Shown here in pieces: positions 34,602-44,773 of a DNA stretch of 64,000 nt; within the stretch, counting starts at the first letter, position 1; each line of letters opens with the position of its first letter. The notes beneath the pieces are model-generated. The model worked only from the letters and a program-made list of their open reading frames with translations, made no database searches and was not told where the DNA came from. Source of the stretch: Lachnospiraceae bacterium (GTDB lineage: Bacteria > Bacillota > Clostridia > Lachnospirales > Lachnospiraceae); NCBI GenBank assembly GCA_024696005.1, contig JAILHF010000029.1, positions 1 to 64,000 on the forward strand, written 5' to 3'. Both the position numbers and the translations under genes were made by a program.

Positions 34602-35973
34602 CGCAAGGATCCCTTCGGGAGCCGTAAAGATCTTGCATAAGCTGAAGGAGGCCGGCTACGAAGCATATATCGTAGGCGGCTGCGTGCGGGACTGCCTGCT
34701 CGGGAAACAGCCCAGCGACTGGGACATCACGACTTCCGCCAAACCGCAGGAGGTGAAGGATATCTTTCGCAGGACCGTGGACACGGGGCTGCAGCATGGG
34801 ACCGTGTCGGTACTGATGCGCGAGGAGGGGAAGCTCTGCGCCTACGAGGTGACCACCTACCGGATCGACGGAGCCTATGAAGACGGACGCCATCCGAAGC
34901 AGGTGACGTTCACGCCCGATCTTTCCGAAGACCTGCGGCGCCGTGATTTTACGATCAACGCCATGGCCTATAATCCGGAGGACGGGCTTGTCGATCTGCA
35001 CGGAGGCCGTGAGGATCTGGAAAAACGCCTGATCCGCTGTGTGGGAGACCCGAAGGAGCGCTTCGGGGAGGATGCGCTGCGCATGATGCGCGCGATCCGT
35101 TTCGCGGCCCAGCTGGATGCCACGATCGATCCGGCGGCCTGGGAAGCGATCTGCGCGATGAAGGACAATATCGTGCATGTCAGTGCCGAGCGCATACGGG
35201 TAGAGCTGGAAAAACTCCTGGTCAGTCCCAGACCGGCGCTGTTTGCCCTGTTTGTCGACTGCGGTCTCGCGGAGCATTTCCTGCCGGAATTTCTCCCCTG
35301 CATGGGCTGCACGCAGGAAAACCCGCATCATCAATACAATGTGGGCGAGCATATCCTGCATTCCCTGGAGACGATCGACACCGCGCGCCTGCGCGAAGAG
35401 CTCGGGGAGGAGGCTTATCCCCGTGCGCTGAAGACGCTCAGGCTCACGATGCTTTTTCACGATATCGGAAAGCCCGGGCAGAAGACCGTTGATGAAGCGG
35501 GGATCGCTCATTTCAAGGGGCATCCGGAGAAAAGCGCGCAGATCGCGGAGTGTGTTCTGCGGCGCCTGAAATACGATAATGACACGATAAGGGATGTGGT
35601 CCACCTGGTCGCGACGCACGAGGAGCGCTTTCCGGCGAAGGAACGCTCGCTTCGCCGTGCCATGAGCTCGATCGGCGCGGAGTATTTCCCTCTGTATTTT
35701 TATGTGCAGCAGGCAGATGCCCTTGCGCAGAGCCTGTACCAGCGTGAAGAGAAGCTTGCGCGGCTTGAAGAGCTGAGAGAGCTCAGGAAGATCATACTTA
35801 AAAAGCAGTGCCCGCTTTCGGTCAGGGATCTGGCCGTGAACGGGGCGGATCTGAAGGCGGCCGGCGTTACGCCGGGGCCGGGGATGGGAGAGCTGCTGAA
35901 ACGCATGCTGGAGGACGTTCTGGAGGAACCGTCCCATAACACGAAGGAATACCTGCTTCGGAAGTATTGCTGA
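34591..35973 (+). CDS. cca: CCA tRNA nucleotidyltransferase
   Basis: 460 residues. The nucleotidyltransferase domain has YIVGGCVRDCLLGKQPSDWDITT (metal-binding DxD) near residue 22, RRRDFTINAMAY near 110 and RMMRAIRFAAQ near 160. An HD domain with LFHDIGKPG and HFKGHPEKSA near 290-315 follows. It adds or repairs the 3' CCA of tRNA; the HD part gives phosphatase/phosphodiesterase activity in related enzymes. The start overlaps the aminotransferase and the stop overlaps the next ATG (TGATG). Confidence 0.94.
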   Translation: MNFDARIPSGAVKILHKLKEAGYEAYIVGGCVRDCLLGKQPSDWDITTSAKPQEVKDIFRRTVDTGLQHGTVSVLMREEGKLCAYEVTTYRIDGAYEDGRHPKQVTFTPDLSEDLRRRDFTINAMAYNPEDGLVDLHGGREDLEKRLIRCVGDPKERFGEDALRMMRAIRFAAQLDATIDPAAWEAICAMKDNIVHVSAERIRVELEKLLVSPRPALFALFVDCGLAEHFLPEFLPCMGCTQENPHHQYNVGEHILHSLETIDTARLREELGEEAYPRALKTLRLTMLFHDIGKPGQKTVDEAGIAHFKGHPEKSAQIAECVLRRLKYDNDTIRDVVHLVATHEERFPAKERSLRRAMSSIGAEYFPLYFYVQQADALAQSLYQREEKLARLEELRELRKIILKKQCPLSVRDLAVNGADLKAAGVTPGPGMGELLKRMLEDVLEEPSHNTKEYLLRKYC

Positions 35974-37439
35974 TGGAAAGGAAAAGGATGAACGGAAGAA
36001 AGAAACATCTGTCTGTCTTGGGAGGGTTCGCGGCCCTGCTGCTTCTTCTGACGGCCGGCTGCACAAGCGTCGGGACGGGGAAGGAAGTGTCGGGGAACTA
36101 TGCGGAAACGGGCTTTCTTCCGGCAACCCCGGGCAATTATGACAGCCTGGATACCGCGATCTTCGTTTCGAAGGATGTGGAGGCAAAGACAGTCCGTTTC
36201 TACAATACGGAAGTGGGCAGATTTTATACGCTGAACTATGACGGGGCCACGACCTATGCGGACAAGTACGCGCAGGCACTGTCCCTGGAGCAGGTCAAGC
36301 CCGGGGCACTGGTGGATATTAGCTTCATGCGCGGGCGGCGCCGGCTCAACAGCCTGCAGCTCAACGGCCAGGGCTTCAGCTATACGGGCGTGGAGAACCT
36401 GTCGCTCACGGAAGGCGTGCGCAGGATCACGCTGATGGGGGAAGAATACACCCTGGATCCCAATGCGCTGATCCTGACGGCGGACGGTCCCGGCGAGGCC
36501 ATGGACCTGAACCCGGTGGATGTCCTTTCGATCTCCGGCATGGGACATACGGTGTATGCCCTGGCCGTCGAGAGAGGGCACGGGTACCTTCGCCTTTCGA
36601 ATGATGAGCATTTTATCGGCGGTTTTGTCGGGATCGGGGAGAACCGCGTCTACCAGATCACGCAGGACATGCTGCTGGCGGTGCCGGAGGGCGTGTTCGA
36701 CGTGACGGTATCCCACAAGGGCAGCAGCGGCACCGAGCGCGTGAATTTCGAACGCGGAAAGGAACTGACCCTGGATGCGGGCAAATGGGTGAGCGCCCCG
36801 AAATACGGCGGGATCCTGTTCATCACCGTTCCCCTGGACACGCAGATCTTCATAGACGGCGAAGCCGTGGACCACAGCAAGGAAGTGTCGCTGAGCTACG
36901 GCATACACCGGATGATCGCCAAGGCGGACGGATACGCGAGCGTGACCCGTTATATCCGCGTTGCGGAGCCTCTGGCCAAGCTGAACGTGACACTGACGGA
37001 AGGAGGGAGCACTTCCTCCAACACCGCGTCCGCAAATGAAGCAACGCCCACGCCTTCACCGTCGCCCACGCCTACCGAGACGCCGAGCGCCTCGGAAAAC
37101 AGCGTGTCCGGCAACAGCAGCTCCGAAAACAGTGCCTCCGGCAACAGCGGAAGCGATAACGGAGATTCCGGGGCCGGGGATCCCCTGAGCGGCGAGGGTA
37201 GCGTAAATGTCGTGAGCCCCGGTGAATTCCGCGTATACATCGATGCGCCGGAGGGCGTGGAAGTCTATAAGGACGGCAGCTATATCGGCATCACCCCCCT
37301 GTCCTTCAAGAAGGCAGAGGGCAGCTGCGTCATCACCCTGCGCAAGGAGGGCTGCCAGACCCGAAGCTACACGATCGTGATGGACGGGGAGGAAAAAGAT
37401 GTCAATTATTCCTTCTCGGAACTGATGCCTATAAACTGA
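35973..37439 (+). CDS. PEGA-domain lipoprotein
   Basis: 488 residues. A signal sequence ends in a lipobox LTAGC at about residue 28-32. A beta-rich region follows (35-270), then one PEGA domain near 275-335 (GGILFITVPLDTQIFIDGEAV), a Pro/Ser/Thr/Asn-rich linker (about 340-405) and a second PEGA domain at the C terminus (FRVYIDAPEGVEVYKDGSYI). PEGA repeats are common in surface lipoproteins. The start is either ATG 35973 (overlapping the cca stop) or ATG 35988, which has AAAGGAAAAGG before it. Confidence 0.85.
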   Translation: MERKRMNGRKKHLSVLGGFAALLLLLTAGCTSVGTGKEVSGNYAETGFLPATPGNYDSLDTAIFVSKDVEAKTVRFYNTEVGRFYTLNYDGATTYADKYAQALSLEQVKPGALVDISFMRGRRRLNSLQLNGQGFSYTGVENLSLTEGVRRITLMGEEYTLDPNALILTADGPGEAMDLNPVDVLSISGMGHTVYALAVERGHGYLRLSNDEHFIGGFVGIGENRVYQITQDMLLAVPEGVFDVTVSHKGSSGTERVNFERGKELTLDAGKWVSAPKYGGILFITVPLDTQIFIDGEAVDHSKEVSLSYGIHRMIAKADGYASVTRYIRVAEPLAKLNVTLTEGGSTSSNTASANEATPTPSPSPTPTETPSASENSVSGNSSSENSASGNSGSDNGDSGAGDPLSGEGSVNVVSPGEFRVYIDAPEGVEVYKDGSYIGITPLSFKKAEGSCVITLRKEGCQTRSYTIVMDGEEKDVNYSFSELMPIN

Positions 37440-37543
37440 GTTTTTTCAATATGCAAAATGCCGAAATATTGGGGCAAATACCGTGAAAAATCCTTGCAAC
37501 CTATGGAAAACGGCGCAAAAAGCCCCCATATGGTGCGAAAGTA

Positions 37544-37572
37544 TTGACAAACGTGGGAAAAACGCATATAAA
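37544..37572 (+). promoter_or_regulatory. Promoter of HU gene
   Basis: TTGACA at 37544-37549 and TATAAA at 37567-37572 with a 17-base spacer. A leader of about 55 bases follows, with AGGAGGAATTTGAAG before the start. Confidence 0.9.
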
Positions 37573-37632
37573 GGTACTTGTAGCTTTTTTGGAAGCACAG
37601 AAAGAATCAAACATAGTAGGAGGAATTTGAAG

Positions 37633-37905
37633 ATGAACAAGACAGAACTGGTTGCAGCAATCGCTGATAAGGCAAAGCTGAGCAAGAAGGATGCAGAGAT
37701 CGTACTGAACGCTTTCACCGACACGGTGACCAAGGAGCTCAAGAAGGGCGGCAAGGTCCAGCTGGTAGGTTTCGGTACGTTTGAGGTTACCAAGAGAAAC
37801 GCACGCACCGGCCGCAATCCTCAGACCGGCGAGACCATGAAGATCGCAGCTTCCAAGGCTCCCAAGTTCAAGGCCGGCAAGGCTTTCAAGGACGCCATCA
37901 GCTAA
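37633..37905 (+). CDS. hup: HU-family DNA-binding protein
   Basis: 90 residues, exact HU length, with MNKTELVAAIADKA at the start, the conserved VQLVGFGTFEV near residue 42 and the DNA-binding arm RNARTGRNPQTGETM near 55-70. It compacts and bends DNA. It has a strong promoter and a terminator directly after. Here it sits at the head of the rqcP-divIC-tilS-ftsH block, as in many Clostridia. Confidence 0.97.
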   Translation: MNKTELVAAIADKAKLSKKDAEIVLNAFTDTVTKELKKGGKVQLVGFGTFEVTKRNARTGRNPQTGETMKIAASKAPKFKAGKAFKDAIS

Positions 37906-37956
37906 GCAGAGATCAGTCTGAGGGATCCGACAGGGATCCGGATAGCAGGATCATTT

Positions 37957-37988
37957 CAGGGTGTGCCGTGTGTACACCCTGTTTTTTT
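37957..37988 (+). terminator. Terminator after HU gene
   Basis: CAGGGTGT (37957-37964) pairs with ACACCCTG (37974-37981), followed by seven Ts. It lies 34 bases before the rqcP start. Confidence 0.88.
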
Positions 37989-38021
37989 GAAAGAAGCAGC
38001 AGTGAGAAGGGGAGGACGAGC

Positions 38022-38261
38022 ATGCGTCTGGACAAATATCTGAAGGTGTCGAGGCTGATCAAACGGCGCACCGTGGCAAACGAAGCCTGTGATGCGGGCC
38101 GTGTGATGCTCAACGACAAGGTGGCCCGCGCCAGTGCCGAGGTGAAAGCGGGCGATACCATCACCATAGCGTTCGGAAACCGTGAGACCAGAGTGCGTGT
38201 GCTTTCCGTGCAGGAGAGCATCCGCAAGGAGGACGCGGAGGGAATGTACGAGTTCATCTGA
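38022..38261 (+). CDS. rqcP: S4-domain ribosome quality-control factor RqcP (YabO)
   Basis: 79 residues, essentially one S4 RNA-binding domain: MRLDKYLKVSRLIKRRTVANEACDAGRV and LNDKVARASAEVKAGD. RqcP stabilises tRNA in the RqcH-driven alanine tailing of stalled 50S peptides. GGGGAGGACGAGC lies before ATG 38022. In spore formers yabP and yabQ follow, but here a 160-base gap and divIC follow. Confidence 0.9.
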   Translation: MRLDKYLKVSRLIKRRTVANEACDAGRVMLNDKVARASAEVKAGDTITIAFGNRETRVRVLSVQESIRKEDAEGMYEFI

Positions 38262-38315
38262 ATTATGTAAACCATATATGGTGTGGCTGCCGGACCGTCG
38301 GACTACATGCTGTGG

Positions 38316-38367
38316 TTGACGATAAGCTTCGGTTCGCGGTATCATTATAAGTAGTTTTTGATACCGC
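38316..38367 (+). promoter_or_regulatory. divIC promoter with overlapping palindrome
   Basis: TTGACG (38316-38321) and TATCAT (38340-38345) with an 18-base spacer form a likely promoter. The inverted repeat GCGGTATCA (38336-38344) and TGATACCGC (38359-38367), perfect over 9 bases with a 14-base loop, covers the -10. It may be a repressor operator or an early hairpin. Confidence 0.6.
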
Positions 38368-38421
38368 AATCATGTGCCGCCCGGCAGTGCGGGGGGGCAA
38401 AAAACCGAGGTGATCCGGGGA

Positions 38422-38751
38422 ATGGGCGTGAGGAACGCTGACAAAAAGAAAAAGAATGTAGCTTTTCGCAAAGAGAAGAAGAAATATGCGAGCGCCATTC
38501 TGGTGATCGCTGTCGTCGGAGCATTCCTTTTGATCTTTACTCACAATTCCGGTAACATGCAGACGGAACTGGACGGGCTGAACCATAATGTGGAACAGGT
38601 GCGCGCGCAGCTGGAGGAGGAAAAAGCCCGGGCAGAGGAACTGAAGCAGTTTGAAACCTATACCCATACCAAGAAGTATGCGGAACAGGTGGCCAAGGAA
38701 AAACTGGGTTATGTATACGAAGGAGAGATCATTTTCCAGAAGGATAACTGA
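38422..38751 (+). CDS. divIC: Septum formation initiator (DivIC/FtsB-like)
   Basis: 109 residues. A basic cytoplasmic N terminus (1-25), one membrane helix (about 26-45, ASAILVIAVVGAFLLIF), a coiled coil (about 50-85) and the typical end YAEQVAKEKLGYVYEGEIIF. It works with FtsL and DivIB at the septum. GAGGTGATCCGGGGA precedes ATG 38422. tilS starts 3 bases after its stop. Confidence 0.9.
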   Translation: MGVRNADKKKKNVAFRKEKKKYASAILVIAVVGAFLLIFTHNSGNMQTELDGLNHNVEQVRAQLEEEKARAEELKQFETYTHTKKYAEQVAKEKLGYVYEGEIIFQKDN

Positions 38752-38754
38752 GGC

Positions 38755-39747
38755 GTGGAACTGAAAGAGCAGGTAGGCGCTTATATCGAGGCGCAGGGGC
38801 TGATACGGCCGGAGGATACCGTGTTGATCGGGGTGTCCGGAGGAGCCGACTCCCTGTGTCTTTTTCATTTGCTGAGGGAACTGCACGGGCACATCCTGGT
38901 CTGCCATGTGCATCATCATCTGCGGGAAAACGCCGATGCGGATGCCGAAGCGGTCAGGGCGCTCTGTGAAGAGTGGGGCGTGGCTTTCCGGCGGGCCGAC
39001 GTGGATGTGGAGGCGCTGGTGGAACGGGAAGGCCTCTCCTGCGAGGAGGCGGCGCGCATCCTGCGCTATGAAGCCCTGCGCTCCTGCCTGGCAGCGGAAG
39101 AACCCGACCCCGGAAAGAGACGTCTCGCGGTAGCCCATACCATAGAAGACGACGCGGAGACGGTCCTGCACAATCTGTTCCGCGGGAGCGGGCTTAAGGG
39201 ACTGGGCGGGATCCGACCCAGGCAGCAGCTTGAGGACTGTGTCCTGATCCGGCCTCTTTTGGAGGTATCCCGGGCGCAGATCGAAAGCTATCTAAAGGAG
39301 CGCGGCATTTCCTGGTGCTGTGACGAGAGCAACGAGGGGGATGACTATGCGCGCAACCGCATCCGGCATCACATCCTTCCGGAGGCACAGCGGCAGGTAA
39401 ACGCCCGGGCGGCTCTCCATGTCCATGCGGCGGCAGAGCAGCTCTCCGCGGCGGAGGATTTCATCGAAGAGCTGCTTAAGGGGGCGTATGGGGCATGCTG
39501 TGAGGAGATCGCGGACGGTCTGCGGATGCGCAGGGACGTCTTTTGCGGGCTGCATCCCTATCTGCGGCAGCGCCTGGCTCTCCTGTGCATGCAAAAGGTC
39601 TCGGGCAGCGCGAAGGATATCTCGGCAGTTCATGTGCGGCTGCTTTCGGAGCTGTTCGGAATGCCGCGGGGGAAGATGCTGGATCTTCCGCATCGCCTGC
39701 ACGCCCTGCGGACGGGGGAATGCGTCGAGCTGGTCCGGAAAGCGTAA
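38755..39747 (+). CDS. tilS: tRNA(Ile)-lysidine synthetase, short form
   Basis: 330 residues. The N-type ATP pyrophosphatase loop is IGVSGGADSLCLFHLL near residue 25, followed by HVHHHLRENADADA near 50, AHTIEDDAETVLHNLFRGSG near 130 and RNRIRHHILP near 200. It makes lysidine at C34 of tRNA-Ile2. Many homologues are about 450 residues with a C-terminal substrate-binding domain; this one ends early but with a normal stop. The start is GTG 38755. The usual hpt gene between tilS and ftsH is absent. Confidence 0.92.
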   Translation: MELKEQVGAYIEAQGLIRPEDTVLIGVSGGADSLCLFHLLRELHGHILVCHVHHHLRENADADAEAVRALCEEWGVAFRRADVDVEALVEREGLSCEEAARILRYEALRSCLAAEEPDPGKRRLAVAHTIEDDAETVLHNLFRGSGLKGLGGIRPRQQLEDCVLIRPLLEVSRAQIESYLKERGISWCCDESNEGDDYARNRIRHHILPEAQRQVNARAALHVHAAAEQLSAAEDFIEELLKGAYGACCEEIADGLRMRRDVFCGLHPYLRQRLALLCMQKVSGSAKDISAVHVRLLSELFGMPRGKMLDLPHRLHALRTGECVELVRKA

Positions 39748-39751
39748 AGAC

Positions 39752-39780
39752 TTGCGTAATGGGAAAAAACTGTTTATAAT
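39752..39780 (+). promoter_or_regulatory. Promoter of ftsH
   Basis: TTGCGT at 39752-39757 and TATAAT at 39775-39780 with a 17-base spacer, just after the tilS stop. Confidence 0.85.
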
Positions 39781-39816
39781 CAGACAGTTAAAGCATTTTT
39801 CCATAAAGAAAGAGAG

Positions 39817-41628
<1,812 letters not shown>

Positions 41629-41700
41629 TTTGCACAAAGAAACGATGATTTAATTGTAAAATTTGTGTTTTTTGAGAATGGACTTATAAGGGGCGTCTGC

Positions 41701-41812
41701 TATAATGCAAGATGTAACCCCCAATACATTTTATAGTTTTTTGCTATAACCCCATAAGAAAGAAATACCTTCTCTGAAAATGACAGTCAATGCGCTGTCA
41801 TTTTTACTTTTT
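41701..41812 (+). ncRNA. Candidate small transcript (promoter-like box to terminator)
   Basis: The 277-base gap between ftsH and the CDF gene holds TATAAT at 41701-41706, a small hairpin TTATAG/CTATAA (41731-41749), a pair CTTAT..GGGG / CCCCATAAG spanning 41683-41759, and a clear terminator: AAAATGACAG (41777-41786) with CTGTCATTTT (41795-41804) and a T-rich tail. No open frame of any use lies inside. It could be a short RNA of about 95 bases, or only the end of the ftsH transcript. No known family is recognised. Confidence 0.3.
41777..41812 (+). terminator. Terminator after ftsH
   Basis: A 10-bp perfect stem AAAATGACAG/CTGTCATTTT with an 8-base loop, followed by a T-rich tract. Confidence 0.85.
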
Positions 41813-41831
41813 CGGCAAAGAGTGCTATAAT
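41803..41831 (+). promoter_or_regulatory. Promoter of CDF transporter gene
   Basis: TTTACT (41803-41808) and TATAAT (41826-41831) with a 17-base spacer. The leader contains a small hairpin GGGTTC-GGAA-GGACCC (41849-41864) with a GNRA loop. It does not match a riboswitch I recognise. Confidence 0.65.
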
Positions 41832-41905
41832 CCTGCTTAAGCGCAAAAGGGTTCGGAAGGACCCATGATCGGCTTGAAAGGAAACGCTGCTTGCGGGAAT
41901 GACTT

Positions 41906-42811
41906 ATGGATGAGAACAGGATCGTAAAGAAACTATCAAGAGTGGGGATACTCGGAAATGTCGTTCTGGCATTGTTCAAGCTGCTGGCCGGGATCTTCGG
42001 AAGATCCGGCGCCATGATCTCGGATGCGGCCCATTCCCTTTCCGATGTTTTTGCCACCCTGATAGCGTATGTCGGGGTGCGTCTTTCCAGGCAGCAGGAG
42101 GATGAGGACCATCCTTACGGTCATGAGCGCCTGGAGTGCGTTGCCTCGCTGACACTGGGGCTGATCCTCGCCGGTACCGGCCTCGGGATCGGTTACAGCG
42201 GCGTCAGAAAGCTTTTGTACGAGCGGGACAGCCTGGAGATCCCTACCATGCTGCCGCTGATCGCTGCCATTGTATCCGTTGTCACAAAGGAAGCGATGTT
42301 CTGGTATACGATGCACTATGCGAAGAAGCTGGATTCGGCGGCTTTTCGGGCCGATGCCTGGCATCACCGTTCGGATGCCATCTCTTCGGTAGGTTCTTTT
42401 GCCGGCATCGGTCTGGCCATGCTGGGTTTCCCGGTCATGGACCCGATCGCCGGGCTTTTCATCTGCCTGCTGATCCTGAAGGTGGCATACGACATCTCGA
42501 AGGACTCGGTGGTCAAGATGCTGGATACAGCCTGTGACAAGGCTTTTGTTCAGAAACTGCGCCTGTTCATCGCCGGACAGCCCGGCGTGAGAGGGATCGA
42601 TCTGCTGCGGACCAGACAGTTCGGGAACCGCATCTATGTTGACCTGGAGATCTCGGTAAAGCGCGACATTTCCCTGCTTGAGGCGCATGAGATCGCCGAG
42701 AACGTGCACAGCAGGGTTGAGCAGGAATATCCCAAAGTAAAGCACATCATGATCCATGTGAACCCTGAAGAAGAAAACGACGGGACGAAAAAGGGACAGA
42801 ATGGCGTTTAA
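41906..42811 (+). CDS. Cation diffusion facilitator metal transporter
   Basis: 301 residues. Six membrane segments are expected between about 12 and 190, with metal site residues in SDAAHSLSDVF near residue 38 and WHHRSDAISS near 150, and HPYGHERLE near 70. The cytoplasmic C-terminal domain (about 205-295) ends in HIMIHVNPEEE. CDF proteins expel Zn, Mn, Co or Fe by proton antiport; the metal cannot be fixed by eye. The ribosome-binding site before ATG 41906 is weak. The 3' end overlaps the macro-domain gene by 11 bases. Confidence 0.93.
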   Translation: MDENRIVKKLSRVGILGNVVLALFKLLAGIFGRSGAMISDAAHSLSDVFATLIAYVGVRLSRQQEDEDHPYGHERLECVASLTLGLILAGTGLGIGYSGVRKLLYERDSLEIPTMLPLIAAIVSVVTKEAMFWYTMHYAKKLDSAAFRADAWHHRSDAISSVGSFAGIGLAMLGFPVMDPIAGLFICLLILKVAYDISKDSVVKMLDTACDKAFVQKLRLFIAGQPGVRGIDLLRTRQFGNRIYVDLEISVKRDISLLEAHEIAENVHSRVEQEYPKVKHIMIHVNPEEENDGTKKGQNGV

Positions 42812-44129
42812 GATCGTTCGGAACGACATCACGAAAATGGATACCGAGGCCATCGTCAATACGGCGAATGACCACACAAGCGTGGGCACGGGCTGCGATC
42901 TGGCCGTGTACCGGGAAGCGGGTTTTGACGAGCTTCTTTCCTACCGGGAGGAAAAGATCGGGGATGTGCCGGAGGGGGAGGTGTTCCTCACGCCCGGCTT
43001 CGGTCTGAAGGCAAGATACATCATCCACGCGGTGAGCCCGAAGTACCGGGGCGGAAACGAAGGCGAGGAAGAGAAGCTCCGTTCCTGCTACCGGAAGTCC
43101 CTGCAGCTGGCAAAGCAGCTGGGGATCACATCCATTGCCTTTCCGCTGATCTCGACCGGCAGCTTCGGTTACCCGAAGGAAGAGGGGTTGCGCATTGCCG
43201 TAGACGAGATCAATGCCTTCCTCGAGGGGCACGAGATGCGGGTCTTCCTGGTCGTATTCGATGAAAAGGCAAAGGATCTGGGCCGGAGCATTTATCCCGG
43301 TCTGGAGGAATACATAGACAGAAACTACGCCGAGCAGAAGAGCAAAGAGGAATACGACAGGCGCTTCTGCATGGAATGCATTGCCGGAAGTGCGCCTGCC
43401 ACGCTTCGTGCCGACAGGGTGGATGGCCCGAACAGGCCGGATGCGGCCATGCTTGGGGCGTCGGCGCCGGCAGGAGCCGCTGCGGGGGCAGCTTTCTCCG
43501 ATGCGGCGGCCGGGGGATCGAAGAAGAAAAAGGGTGTGCTCGGAGGCTTGTTCGGCAGCATGGGCGCTGGCCGTGAAAAGGCACACGCTGAAGGCGCACT
43601 GCCGGAAGAGGATCTCCTGTCTTCGCTGCGTCCGGGAATGTACGGCCGGAGAACGAAGCGGGCGGAAAAGACTGCCAAGGAGGCGCCGGAAGAAGAGTAT
43701 GACTACGGAGAAGCGTTCTTTGAGGAGTGCGAAAGCGCGGAATTCGAGGATTTCCACGAGAACCGGCTGGAGGAAAGGATGCGGCATCTGAGCGATACGT
43801 TTTCCGAGTATCTGCTGTATCTGATCCGTGAAAAGAACATGGAGAACGCCGAGGTCTATAAGAGGGCGATCGTGGACAAAAAGATCTTTTCGAAGATCAA
43901 GAACAATGCGGATTACCATCCGCAGAAGCTGACGGCCCTGTGCCTGTGCGTCGGCGCCAGGCTGAACCTCGATGAGTCCAGGGATCTGCTCGCCCGCGCG
44001 GGCTATGCCCTGTCTCCCTGCGACAAGACGGATATCATTTTTTCCTATTTTATCGAAAACGGGATCTATGACATGATCGAGCTGGACATACAGCTCGAAG
44101 AGCACGGACTTCCGTGCATCATTTCCTGA
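42801..44129 (+). CDS. Macro-domain protein with C-terminal helical domain
   Basis: 442 residues. A macro domain (about 1-165) has IVNTANDHTSVGTGCDLAVYREAG, PGFGLKARYIIHAVSP and FPLISTGSFGYP, matching ADP-ribose-binding motifs but with VGTGCDLAV in place of the usual GGGVDGAI. A low-complexity Ala/Gly/Lys region follows (about 205-310), then a conserved-looking helical domain (about 325-440): EYLLYLIREKNMENAEVYKRAIVDKKIFSKI and SPCDKTDIIFSYFIENGIYDMIELD, which resembles a helix-turn-helix/lambda-repressor-like fold. It may reverse ADP-ribosylation or sense ADP-ribose. It overlaps the CDF gene, and a terminator follows. Confidence 0.85.
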   Translation: MAFKIVRNDITKMDTEAIVNTANDHTSVGTGCDLAVYREAGFDELLSYREEKIGDVPEGEVFLTPGFGLKARYIIHAVSPKYRGGNEGEEEKLRSCYRKSLQLAKQLGITSIAFPLISTGSFGYPKEEGLRIAVDEINAFLEGHEMRVFLVVFDEKAKDLGRSIYPGLEEYIDRNYAEQKSKEEYDRRFCMECIAGSAPATLRADRVDGPNRPDAAMLGASAPAGAAAGAAFSDAAAGGSKKKKGVLGGLFGSMGAGREKAHAEGALPEEDLLSSLRPGMYGRRTKRAEKTAKEAPEEEYDYGEAFFEECESAEFEDFHENRLEERMRHLSDTFSEYLLYLIREKNMENAEVYKRAIVDKKIFSKIKNNADYHPQKLTALCLCVGARLNLDESRDLLARAGYALSPCDKTDIIFSYFIENGIYDMIELDIQLEEHGLPCIIS

Positions 44130-44143
44130 AAACGAAAGCATGT

Positions 44144-44178
44144 GCCGGAGACAGCCCCGGAGGCACTCCGGCTTTTTT
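44144..44178 (+). terminator. Terminator after macro-domain gene
   Basis: GCCGGAG (44144-44150) pairs with CTCCGGC (44166-44172), followed by six Ts. Confidence 0.8.
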
Positions 44179-44254
44179 GTTGCCCGCAAAAACTGCCGGA
44201 AGGGGCATTTTCGTGCAAAGCATGAGGGATATGATGCAATCCGTGCAGGATTTA

Positions 44255-44282
44255 TTGCGCAAAAAGACGGACACGCTATACT
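44255..44282 (+). promoter_or_regulatory. Promoter of LytTR gene
   Basis: TTGCGC (44255-44260) and TATACT (44277-44282) with a 16-base spacer, followed by AAAGGAGGAGC before ATG 44309. Confidence 0.75.
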
Positions 44283-44308
44283 GAAGCCAACAGGAAAGGA
44301 GGAGGAGC

Positions 44309-44755
44309 GTGAAAGTAAGGGTATCGATCGAGACCGAAGAACGAAAGGACGTCATCAAAGAACTGACGGACCACGGGATCGGGATCAGTGATGATGCGAG
44401 ATACGTGCTGAGTCTGTCCGGAGAGGAACGGTATCTGCAGGTGAAGGATGAAAGGGGCGATCGCGTCGCGATCCGGGAAAACGAGATCGTCTTCATCGAG
44501 AGTTTCGGCCACAACATCGATGTTCATGCCACGAGCGGAAAATTCGTCACTTCGGAACGAATGTACAAGCTGGAGGAAGGCCTTGATAAAAAATGCTTCA
44601 TCCGGATCAGCAATTCCGTCATCATACAGAAAAAGTATGTTACCCGCATCCGGCCGGGACTGTCCATGAAGTTTACACTGACCATGGCGGACGGAACGGT
44701 CATGACGGTCACAAGAAGTTATTACACGGTGTTTCGGGAATTTTTCAAGATCTGA
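44309..44755 (+). CDS. LytTR DNA-binding protein
   Basis: 148 residues with no receiver domain. The LytTR domain covers about 45-148: RVAIRENEIVFIESFGHNIDVHATSGKF, EEGLDKKCFIRISNSVIIQKKYVTRI and the end TVTRSYYTVFREFFKI. The first 45 residues are a small beta-alpha part (VRVSIETEERKDVIKELTD). Free-standing LytTR proteins are often paired with a membrane protein that controls them. The next gene, 18 bases on, is a two-helix membrane protein, which fits that pattern although it is not the usual DUF3021 partner. Confidence 0.92.
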   Translation: MKVRVSIETEERKDVIKELTDHGIGISDDARYVLSLSGEERYLQVKDERGDRVAIRENEIVFIESFGHNIDVHATSGKFVTSERMYKLEEGLDKKCFIRISNSVIIQKKYVTRIRPGLSMKFTLTMADGTVMTVTRSYYTVFREFFKI

Positions 44756-44773
44756 TAAAGGAGGGATAAAAAC

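Noticed and set aside
41832..41905. Metal riboswitch in the CDF leader
   Set aside because: Only a short GNRA hairpin is seen; the bases do not match the NiCo, Mn (yybP-ykoY) or czcD patterns that I know.
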